DNA from: Acetobacteraceae bacterium
Lineage (GTDB): Bacteria > Pseudomonadota > Alphaproteobacteria > Acetobacterales > Acetobacteraceae
DNA length: 16,034 nucleotides
Assembly: GCA_030039695.1 (NCBI GenBank)
Contig: JASHVB010000956.1
Coordinates: 1 to 16,034 of the forward strand
Direction: 5' to 3'
Of this stretch, positions 1 through 6,100 are shown piece after piece. The position numbers and the translations under genes are program-made. The first letter of the stretch is position 1. Each line of letters begins with the position of its first letter. The notes under the pieces are model-generated. The model did no database searches and was not told where the DNA came from. It saw only the letters and a list, made by a program, of their open reading frames with translations.

Positions 1-224
1 GCCAACGACGTGCATATATTACCGGCCCCGGTTTTTCTGTTGTGTTGATGTCGTGGGTCTCGAATACTTAAATGCGCGTCTCGCTTGCGCGACATTAGCA
101 TGGTGGTTAACAAACGGGTTAATAGTGCTTAACGTGTAGTCACGGCCGGCCTGGTAATCGTCAAGACCTGATTAGGTGGTCCTGTTGGCCGGCGCCAACG
201 GCAAAGCAAGAAAAGGATAGAAAC

Positions 225-629
225 ATGACACCTGCCGATCTGGCGCTACGGCGAAGGATTATGCGCGATGAGTCTCTGCAGAGCGTGGTACAGACGGAGT
301 GCATCAGCGGGCAGGAACAGCAGCCATACTGCGTCTCCTGTTGCTTCCTCAATACCGAAATCCCGATGATCTGCGCAGTATCGGCGGTGGAATTGAGAAG
401 GATCGACTTTCGGCTCGCAGAAGTCGCAGTTGTCGTTTGTGCTAGGCTTGGTTTGATGGGTGAGGCCTCACAAAAACGGAGTCCCCACGGCCAGGGCGGC
501 CGTGGGGTAGTCAATCCGATATCCGTTCTTGCTGAAGGCACGTCTGCGGCGATTGGGGGTCTCATTCACCGCACGATTTCAAACTTGGTAGCAGGATGCT
601 CCGGATGCAATCCGCTTACATCTTTTTAA
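225..629 (+). CDS. Doubtful small hypothetical protein (134 aa)
   Basis: This is an open frame starting at ATG 225 behind AAGGA at a sensible distance. The product matches no family I know. Its first half has a few paired cysteines (QPYCVSCCF near residues 34-42). Its second half runs through a 10-bp-arm inverted repeat and becomes Gly/Arg-rich, which looks like translated non-coding DNA. No signal peptide or clear membrane segment is visible. A frame on the opposite strand over the same bases looks at least as protein-like, so this call may be spurious. Confidence 0.2.
   Translation: MTPADLALRRRIMRDESLQSVVQTECISGQEQQPYCVSCCFLNTEIPMICAVSAVELRRIDFRLAEVAVVVCARLGLMGEASQKRSPHGQGGRGVVNPISVLAEGTSAAIGGLIHRTISNLVAGCSGCNPLTSF
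246..467 (-). pseudogene. Possible fossil of a small Cys-rich protein, start lost
   Basis: On the minus strand a 73-codon stretch runs from just after a TGA (470-468) to a TAG at 248-246, with no ATG, GTG or TTG in frame. The product begins with a Cys/His cluster (NCDFCEPK, then RRYCADH) that could bind a metal. It continues with a plausible amphipathic helical section (DAVWLLFLPADALRLYHALQ) and ends LIAHNPSP. The same frame is also open upstream of the TGA (about 579-471). A decayed gene is the likeliest explanation. I cannot name the family, and chance is not excluded. Confidence 0.25.
460..471. repeat. Perfect 12-bp palindrome GTGAGGCCTCAC
   Basis: The twelve bases are a perfect dyad, followed on the plus strand by a run of A. 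The T run needed for a terminator is on the wrong side for either strand, so an operator, a recombination-related site or chance are the options. Confidence 0.4.
483..507. repeat. Inverted repeat with 10-bp perfect GC-rich arms
   Basis: CCCCACGGCC (483-492) and GGCCGTGGGG (498-507) are exact reverse complements around a 5-base centre. The hairpin would be very stable. No T tract follows on either side, so it is not a standard intrinsic terminator. It lies 11 bases after the 12-bp palindrome at 460-471. Confidence 0.55.
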
Positions 630-879
630 CCGTTATTGCATGCTTCCTTAATCGCCGAGACACCGCAGCCACGCAGTCCCACCGTTGCTCTAGAGACGGC
701 CCCCCGGCGTATACGCCGAACGTCATGCCATGGCGTTTGTGACTTACCACGCATTTGATTGTGCATTCCGGCCGACCAGCTTGCTCGGCAAACGTGACGA
801 ATGGTCGTGGGAAGCTACGGAGATTGATCAGAAAGCGCCTCTGCTCACTCCCGCCTATCGTCAACCTCAACGCTGGCAC
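616..879 (-). pseudogene. Remnant of tyrosine recombinase (phage-type integrase) C-terminus
   Basis: The minus-strand frame encodes a recognisable C-terminal end of a tyrosine recombinase. PFVTFAEQAGRPE (residues 26-38) and SHKRHGMTFGVYAGGPSLEQ (46-65) match the usual pattern FVTLAEQAG-PE...VGHKR-GMTFGVYSGGPSLEQ in such integrases, from memory. The second catalytic His (H47) and the nucleophile Tyr (Y57) survive. The H-x-x-R box is ruined: the expected His and Arg appear as Arg21 and Pro24. The upstream catalytic domain and the core-binding domain are missing. It is therefore an inactive fragment. It belongs to a different subfamily from the P4-type fragment beside it. Confidence 0.7.
705..718. 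repeat. Perfect 14-bp palindrome CGGCGTATACGCCG
   Basis: A perfect dyad lies inside the coding trace of the recombinase remnant, where the protein reads FGVYAGG. It overlaps the catalytic Tyr codon, so it may simply reflect coding sequence. Confidence 0.4.
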
Positions 880-895
880 GGTCTCGGATGGGCAG

Positions 896-1370
896 CTACG
901 CCTTGCCCGTCGCTGGGAAACTCCCCAACGCCTGCGTCATCGGCCATCGCTTCCGCTGCGGGCCCTTTATGACCTGTTGCCCGATAGATGCGCGAGCGAG
1001 GCCTCCGCCAACTCGGACGGAAACTTGGTGCGCACTATCGGCCACGTGCTGAATCCGTACTCGCATGGGTGGTCGGGCCACCACGGCTGGGCAGGGAGCG
1101 CAGCTGTAACCGCGTGGTGTCCTGCGCAAACCTGGTCGCCTTACCCGGAAATGGCAGATCGTCCGGCCGTGGCGTTCGGTCGCCCGTTAGCTGGTAAAGC
1201 TGGCTGATTGCGTCCTTACGCAGCGCTAGCGTGTGGGACGTAGCTTCTTTCATCCCGCTTGCCGGTAGGCTCCAGGTAACTTCAAGGTTTATCTCGCTCC
1301 ATACAGCGCCGAGCATGTCGTCGGTTCTGCCGACCGACAAAAACACGAACTGCAGCGCTCGCGCCCGCTC
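896..1370 (-). pseudogene. Frameshifted P4-type integrase remnant
   Basis: Three minus-strand frames in order rebuild the catalytic half of a P4-family (prophage) integrase. Frame one (1370 to about 1100) gives ARALQFVFLSVGRTDD, then WSEINLE, WSLPASGMKE and LPFPG, matching the family's ARALEFLILTAARTGE...W-EIDLE...W-IPA-RMK...FPG pattern. Frame two (about 1068-970) gives RTKFPSELAEASLAHLSGN, then a TAA. Frame three (to 896) gives KRWPMTQALGSF, like the family's EKRR-LMEAW-F tail. The box I Arg (codon 1326-1328) and the LAH His are kept. HGFR has become YGFS and the Tyr region is lost. It was therefore once an integrase and is now dead. The N-terminal half is not recognisable. Confidence 0.75.
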
Positions 1371-1517
1371 CGCCCTATCGTGGCCGATGCAGCGTCCCGC
1401 TTTCGCCAAGGGATATTCGACCCGCATATGACGTGGTTGCATCGAACCTCGCACGCTCGAGTTGCCTGATCCGGCGAGCCCTTGCGAAACCTCGGGCGCA
1501 CCCCCATGTGCGCGTTC

Positions 1518-1539
1518 AATCGTTCGGTATCGAACGTTT
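1518..1539. promoter_or_regulatory. Operator-like inverted repeat upstream of the pirin gene
   Basis: CGTTCG (1521-1526) and CGAACG (1531-1536) flank GTAT, and the flanking AA/TT bases add two more pairs. The repeat sits just ahead of the GGAGGA ribosome binding site, where a repressor could block initiation. The TTTT after the right arm means a weak terminator for upstream transcription is an alternative. No regulator gene is visible beside it. Confidence 0.35.
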
Positions 1540-1557
1540 TCCGGAGGAGAACCTGCG

Positions 1558-2259
1558 ATGATCGACGTGCGTCCTTTCACGCGCCTTGGCGCATTCGAAA
1601 ACGACTGGCTGAATACGCACTACCACTTTAGCTTCGCCGACTACTATGACCCCGCGCGCATGGGCTTCGGCCGGCTGCGTGTGTGGAACGACGATGAGAT
1701 CGCGGCGGGCACCGGTTTCGACCCGCATTCGCACCGCGACATGGAGATCGTCACCTATGTGCGGAAGGGCGCTATTACGCATCGCGACAGCCTGGGCAAC
1801 GAAGGCCGCACTGATGCCGGCGACGTCCAGGTGATGCACGCCGGCACCGGCATCGTGCACGCAGAATATAATCTGGGACAGACACCGACGACGCTGTTCC
1901 AGATCTGGATTCTACCTGACAAACGCGGCGTTGTGCCCGGCTGGGACACACGTACCTTCCCCAAGCTCGGTGGCGGACTTTCGGTATTGGCAAGCGGGCG
2001 CGAAGCGGATGCGGCGAGTGATGCGCTGCATCTTTATGCCGACGCGGCATTGCTTGCCGGTACCCTGGCGAAGGGCGAGACAGTGCGCGTGCCTCTCGTG
2101 GCCGGGCGTGGCGCTTACCTGGTGCCGGCGAGCGGGTCGGTTACGGTCAATGGTGTCGCTGTTGGCCCGCGTGACGGCATTGCGGTGACCGGTGAAGCCG
2201 AATTAGCGATCATCGCCAATGACGACGCGGAGGTGGTGCTGGTTGATGTGGCAGCGTGA
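1558..2259 (+). CDS. Pirin family protein (YhhW-like bicupin)
   Basis: The 233-aa product is a full-length pirin. The N-terminal cupin carries the metal site: PHSHRDMEI with His57 and His59, then HAEYN with His101 and Glu103, at the same numbers as in E. coli YhhW. The C-terminal half is the second, metal-free cupin (about 125-233). Some pirins show quercetin 2,3-dioxygenase activity, but the natural substrate of most is unknown, so only a cytosolic metal-dependent dioxygenase-like role is supported. ATG 1558 is chosen because GGAGGA lies just upstream and the family's MIDVRPF start follows; the frame extends further upstream without a family match. It is monocistronic and converges on cydB. 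Confidence 0.93.
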   Translation: MIDVRPFTRLGAFENDWLNTHYHFSFADYYDPARMGFGRLRVWNDDEIAAGTGFDPHSHRDMEIVTYVRKGAITHRDSLGNEGRTDAGDVQVMHAGTGIVHAEYNLGQTPTTLFQIWILPDKRGVVPGWDTRTFPKLGGGLSVLASGREADAASDALHLYADAALLAGTLAKGETVRVPLVAGRGAYLVPASGSVTVNGVAVGPRDGIAVTGEAELAIIANDDAEVVLVDVAA

Positions 2260-2283
2260 CCCAAACGGTATCTTCTCGCCGTA

Positions 2284-2340
2284 GGGGGTGAGGGAGGGGG
2301 GACGGGGTGTTCATGCGCCGGAACCCCTTCCCTCAGCCCC
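2284..2340. terminator. G-rich imperfect inverted repeat between convergent genes
   Basis: The left arm (2284-2300, GGGGGTGAGGGAGGGGG) is nearly complementary to the right arm (2324-2340, CCCCTTCCCTCAGCCCC). It sits between the pirin stop and the cydB stop, so a bidirectional transcript end is plausible. There is no T tract. It could instead be a dispersed intergenic repeat, because similar CCCTC-rich repeats are common in GC-rich proteobacteria. Confidence 0.4.
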
Positions 2341-2373
2341 ACTCCAGCGGGCAGGGAATGCGGCACGATCGCA

Positions 2374-3384
2374 TCAATATGTCGAGTGCGGCCGTGCCTT
2401 GCCCCGGAATACCCAATAAGACCATCCGGAATAAGTGAGGATGACCGGTAACAGAAATAGCGTGCCGACCAGCAGGAAAGCTTGGGTGGACGGGTTGGAA
2501 GCCGCCTGCCAGAGCGTCAGATGATACGGCACGATCATCGGCCATAGGCTGATGGCCAGGCCGATATACGACATGGCAAACAGACCCATCGCGCCAGCGT
2601 AAGGACCAAAGCTCGCGCTTGGGCGCAGTAGCGAGCGCCAGGTCGCCACCACGATCAACAGCGTAACCAGCGGCACCGGCAGCAAAACCACAGTGTTCGG
2701 CCACGAGAACCAGCGCTCTGCTACACTGGCCTCTGCCAGCGGGGTCCAGACGCTGACCACCACCAGCGCGATACATACGCCGCCGAGGGCGAAACGGCCG
2801 TGCCGTCGCGCCCAGGCCTGCAGCGCGCCCTCGCTCTTCAGCACGAGCCAGCCGGCGCCGAGTAACGCGTAGCCGAACACCAGGCAGACCCCGACGACGA
2901 TCGAGAACGGCGAGAAGCAGTCGAGACTGCTGCCGGTGAATGTCTGCCCGTCGGTCTGGAAGCCCTGGATGAATGCGCCTAGCACGATGCCCTGTGCGAA
3001 CGCGGCGAACAGCGAAGCGATTGAGAAGCCGCGCTCCCAGAAGCGGCGACGCGGCGTGTCGCGATAGCGGAACTCAAAGGAGACACCGCGGAAAATCAGC
3101 GCCAAGAGCATGATGGCAATCGGGAAATACACCGCAGGAACGATGATCGCGTAGGCCGCCGGAAACGCCGCGAGCAAGCCGAGGCCGCCAAACACCAGCC
3201 AAGTCTCGTTGCCGTCCCACACCGGTGCGACCGAGGCGACCATGATGGCGCGTGCTTCGTCGTCCGGCGCCAGCGCGTGCAGGATGCCAATGCCGAGGTC
3301 GAAGCCGTCGAGCAACACGTAGAAGAACACCGCCGCGCCGAGGATGACTGTCCACACCGGCACGAAGTCCAGAACTGGGTTCAT
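2374..3384 (-). CDS. cydB: Cytochrome bd-type (CIO) quinol oxidase subunit II
   Basis: The 336-aa integral membrane protein is the CydB/CioB partner of the heme-bearing subunit I. Family signatures are DGFDLGIG at residues 26-33 and WDGNETWLVFGG at 56-67. Many hydrophobic helices follow, along with the conserved GYALLGAGWLVLKSEG stretch. The complex oxidises quinol and reduces O2 to water in the cytoplasmic membrane, conserving energy without proton pumping. The start ATG (3384-3382) overlaps the cydA stop in an ATGA, so the two are translationally coupled. The frame stays open further upstream only because it overlaps cydA in another phase. No cydX-like small gene follows, since the next sequence is the convergent intergenic repeat. 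Confidence 0.95.
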   Translation of the reverse strand: MNPVLDFVPVWTVILGAAVFFYVLLDGFDLGIGILHALAPDDEARAIMVASVAPVWDGNETWLVFGGLGLLAAFPAAYAIIVPAVYFPIAIMLLALIFRGVSFEFRYRDTPRRRFWERGFSIASLFAAFAQGIVLGAFIQGFQTDGQTFTGSSLDCFSPFSIVVGVCLVFGYALLGAGWLVLKSEGALQAWARRHGRFALGGVCIALVVVSVWTPLAEASVAERWFSWPNTVVLLPVPLVTLLIVVATWRSLLRPSASFGPYAGAMGLFAMSYIGLAISLWPMIVPYHLTLWQAASNPSTQAFLLVGTLFLLPVILTYSGWSYWVFRGKARPHSTY

Positions 3385-4775
3385 GGCAGGTCTCCCACGG
3401 TTTCCGCGACGGGGCGCGTTGGCGATCGCGGTTGGCCGCCTTCGATGGGTGCCTGTTGCTCTATGTCGGATGGGCCGCGCCGCACCAGATGCGCCATGAC
3501 CAGCAGCCCGGACGGATAGATGATGAGATAGGCGATGGCATAACCGGCCAACGAAAGCGCGACGTTCCAACCGGTAAGCGACGGCGTCACGGAATCCGCG
3601 GTGCGCAGCAGGCCATACGCGGTCCAGGGCTGGCGGCCGACTTCGGTTGTGACCCAGCCTGCGAGCACGGCGATGAAGCCGATCGGCACGCTTGCGCGGC
3701 ATATTTGTAGGAACAAGCGGTGGGAGAACACGCGGCCGTGCCAACGCAATGCGTTACCGGCCAGAACGATCGCCAGCATCAGGAAGCCAATACCGACCAT
3801 GATACGGAAGGAGAAGAACACGACGATCACAGGCGGCCAGTCGCTTCGCGGAAAATGGTCCAGTCCGGTTACTGTGCCGTTTGGGTCGTGCTTTAGGATC
3901 AGGCTGCCGACGATGGGAACTTCGATCGCGTCGTGGTTCGCGGCATGTTTCTGGTCAGGAATGGCGAACAGGACCAGGGGCATCTGCGCGCGCGTTTGCC
4001 AATCGCCCTCAATCGCAGCGAGCTTCGTCGGCTGGTACCGCTCCGTGACGAGCCCCGACGCGTCGCCGAGAAAGATCTGCAGCGGGACGAAGATCAGCAG
4101 CAGCCAGAGACTCATCGACAACATGCGCTGCGCTTCCTCTACGAAGCGCTCGCGCAGCAGGTAGCCGGCGGCGACGCTCAGCACGACGAACGCGGTGGTG
4201 ATGTAGAAGCCGACGACGGTGTGGCCGAGTCGCGTCGGGAAGGATGGGTTGAAAACGATCGCCAGCCAGTTGGTTGGTTCGAAGCGCCCGTCGACCAGTG
4301 TTGCGCCAGCGGGCGTCTGCATCCAACTGTTGGCAGACAGGATCCAGAAGGACGAGAACAGCGTTCCACCCGCGATCATGCAGGCGGACACACAGTGTGC
4401 CCAGCGCGGCACAAGGTGGCGGCCGAACAGCAGCACACCGAGAAATGCGGCTTCCAGGAAGAACGCGGTCAGCGCTTCGTACGCGAACAGGGGAGAAAGG
4501 ACATTGGCAGTGGCGTAGGAATAGCGGCTCCAGTTGGTGCCGAACTGGAAGGGCATCACCACCCCGGAGACCACACCCATACCGAACGCGACTGCGAAAA
4601 TCTTCGTCCAGAACGCGGAGATGCGAAAGTAGATCTCCCGGCCGGTGGCGAGATGTAAAATTTCCAACAGTGCGATGTACGAGGCGAGCCCGACGGTGAA
4701 CGCCGGCAGCATGATGTGCCAGCCGATCACCCAGCCAAATTGCAGACGCGACAGGATTAGTGGGTTGAGGGACAT
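3381..4775 (-). CDS. cydA: Cytochrome bd-type quinol oxidase subunit I, short Q-loop (CioA type)
   Basis: The 464-aa membrane protein holds the hemes and the quinol site. Visible residues (E. coli CydA equivalents in brackets) are His20 (H19, heme b595 ligand), Glu100 and Glu108 (E99/E107), His185 (H186) and Met326 in FSFRIMVG (M393), the heme b558 ligands. The Q-loop residues Lys251 (QPTK) and Glu256 are also present. The loop from Lys251 to Met326 is short, and the protein is shorter than E. coli CydA (522 aa), so this is the cyanide-insensitive CioA branch. The minus-strand leader has GAGAGGA at a suitable distance from ATG. It is the first gene of cydAB and divergent from the phosphotransferase. 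No FNR-type TTGAT-N4-ATCAA site is visible in the 140-base gap. cydDC are not in the window. Confidence 0.95.
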   Translation of the reverse strand: MSLNPLILSRLQFGWVIGWHIMLPAFTVGLASYIALLEILHLATGREIYFRISAFWTKIFAVAFGMGVVSGVVMPFQFGTNWSRYSYATANVLSPLFAYEALTAFFLEAAFLGVLLFGRHLVPRWAHCVSACMIAGGTLFSSFWILSANSWMQTPAGATLVDGRFEPTNWLAIVFNPSFPTRLGHTVVGFYITTAFVVLSVAAGYLLRERFVEEAQRMLSMSLWLLLIFVPLQIFLGDASGLVTERYQPTKLAAIEGDWQTRAQMPLVLFAIPDQKHAANHDAIEVPIVGSLILKHDPNGTVTGLDHFPRSDWPPVIVVFFSFRIMVGIGFLMLAIVLAGNALRWHGRVFSHRLFLQICRASVPIGFIAVLAGWVTTEVGRQPWTAYGLLRTADSVTPSLTGWNVALSLAGYAIAYLIIYPSGLLVMAHLVRRGPSDIEQQAPIEGGQPRSPTRPVAETVGDLP

Positions 4776-4915
4776 GCCGCTGTGGTCCTCTCGCGGTCCT
4801 GCGGGGGGAAGTAGGTAGCCGGTTCAGCGAGGCGAATTACGATTTTGTCATCCGGGCGCTGCCCTTGCCAGCGGCTTTCCGCTATGGGTGATCGAGCACC
4901 CAGGCAGGAGGAGCC

Positions 4916-5986
4916 GTGCCCAACGATGCGCCCGCCGATCTGCGCTCACCCGAGGAGAGCGTGCCGCTCGATTGGGCTGCCGTGCGCGCGTTTCTGGCGT
5001 CGCGTGGATTGCGGCTGGATACCGAGCCCCCGCCGCGGCAGTTCGCCGGCGGGCTGGCTAATCTCAATTACCTAATTCATCTGAACGGCAACCCGTACGT
5101 GCTGCGGCGGCCACCGATGGGAGAGTTGCCGGCCGGCAGTCACGATATGGCGCGCGAGCATCGCATCCTGTCGCGGCTTCCCGACGCGCTGAAATTCGTG
5201 CCGCGCAGTATGCTGCTGTGCGACGATCCGGCGCTGATTGGCCAGCCGTTCCAGATTTTGGAATATCGCCGCGGGCTGGTGATCCGCGAGCGCATGCCAC
5301 TGGAACTCGCGCACCGCCCGGAGATCGGAGATCGGTTGTCGCATGTTCTGCTGGAGACGATCGCCGCGATCCATGCGGTGGATACCGCGGCGGTGGGTCT
5401 GGACGATCTCGGCCGCCCCGATGGCTTCCTGGCACGCGCGGTCGCCGGTTGGCGCAAACGCGGCTGGGCGGCGAAGGAGGCTGGAACCGACGCACTGCAT
5501 CACGACGTTGGCGCGTGGCTGGAGCAGCGGCTCGTGCCGGACGCGCAGCCGGGGCTGCTGCACAACGACTTCAAGCTGAACAACATGATTCTTGCTCCGC
5601 GCGACTTGTCTCCGGTCGCGGTGGTAGATTGGGACCAGGGGACGCGCGGCGATCCACTGTTCGATTTTGCCACGCTGCTGAGTTACTGGATTCATGCCGA
5701 CGATCCGTGGGCGATGCACGATATGGCGCAGATGCCGGCGGACGAAGCGTGCCTGTGGCCGCGCCAGCAGGCCGTGATGGAATACGCGCGGCTGACCGGA
5801 CGCGACGTGTCGGACTTTGTGTTCCATCGCGTGCTGGCGATGTACAAGCTGGCGGTGATATTCCTGCAGCTTGGCCTGCGCTGGCGAACCGGGGTCACGA
5901 TGGACCGGCGTTACGAGAAGCTGAGCGCGATCGGCACCGGAATTCTTGAATTCACGCACGAAATCGCGCAGGGACGCGCCTTCTGA
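4916..5986 (+). CDS. Phosphotransferase family protein (APH fold, ACAD10/11- and LvaA-like)
   Basis: The 356-aa protein has the aminoglycoside-phosphotransferase/choline-kinase fold. The N-lobe shows FAGGLANLNYL (43-53) and VLRRPPMGELPAGSHDMARE (62-81), typical of the acyl-CoA-linked subfamily rather than antibiotic kinases. The catalytic loop is LLHNDFKLNN (214-223: His216, Asp218, Asn223), and VVDWDQGTRGDPLFDFA (236-252) carries the metal-binding Asp. In known relatives (LvaA of levulinate catabolism, the kinase domain of ACAD10/11) the substrate is a 4-hydroxyacyl-CoA; here this is inferred from context. The GTG start is supported by AGGAGG seven bases upstream. It leads a three-gene run with an acyl-CoA dehydrogenase and an SDR, with a 114-base gap to the next gene. 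Drug resistance is unlikely. Confidence 0.88.
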   Translation: MPNDAPADLRSPEESVPLDWAAVRAFLASRGLRLDTEPPPRQFAGGLANLNYLIHLNGNPYVLRRPPMGELPAGSHDMAREHRILSRLPDALKFVPRSMLLCDDPALIGQPFQILEYRRGLVIRERMPLELAHRPEIGDRLSHVLLETIAAIHAVDTAAVGLDDLGRPDGFLARAVAGWRKRGWAAKEAGTDALHHDVGAWLEQRLVPDAQPGLLHNDFKLNNMILAPRDLSPVAVVDWDQGTRGDPLFDFATLLSYWIHADDPWAMHDMAQMPADEACLWPRQQAVMEYARLTGRDVSDFVFHRVLAMYKLAVIFLQLGLRWRTGVTMDRRYEKLSAIGTGILEFTHEIAQGRAF

Positions 5987-6100
5987 TAATACTGTGTGTC
6001 ATGGCTGGGCTTCACAAAGTCACTCACGACTTGCTATCGCCAGCGTTACAAAGACGTGGGTGGGCGACCCGCGGCCGGCCATGACATGGAGGAAACTACG

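Larger units (their letters stand above)
1..615. other. Unassigned left-end region with no confident gene
   Basis: I recognise no known gene in these bases. A plus-strand frame at 225-629 has a reasonable ribosome binding site (AAGGA, about 8 bases before ATG) but an unconvincing product. A minus-strand frame at 246-467 reads more like protein but has no start codon. Two perfect inverted repeats lie close together: the 12-base palindrome GTGAGGCCTCAC (460-471) and a stem with 10-bp arms at 483-507. Next to two recombinase remnants, the stretch is best read as decayed mobile or accessory DNA; that is inference. Confidence 0.5.

Noticed and set aside
44..72. Sigma-70-like promoter TTGATG-17-TTAAAT
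   Set aside because: Each hexamer matches consensus at only four of six positions and no convincing gene follows at a suitable distance.
3933..4658. Long plus-strand open frame (241 codons) opposite cydA
   Set aside because: It is the antisense shadow of a GC-rich, strongly conserved gene. The product is rich in Arg, Glu and Gly with no domain.
4776..4915. FNR/Anr box in the cydA-phosphotransferase divergent region
   Set aside because: No TTGAT-N4-ATCAA-like dyad is present.
5072..5959. 295-codon minus-strand open frame opposite the phosphotransferase
   Set aside because: His/Arg/Gln-rich antisense product without motifs, fully inside a well-supported gene.
4916..5986. Aminoglycoside resistance kinase
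   Set aside because: Subfamily signatures and the ACAD/SDR neighbours indicate acyl-CoA-linked metabolism rather than antibiotic modification.
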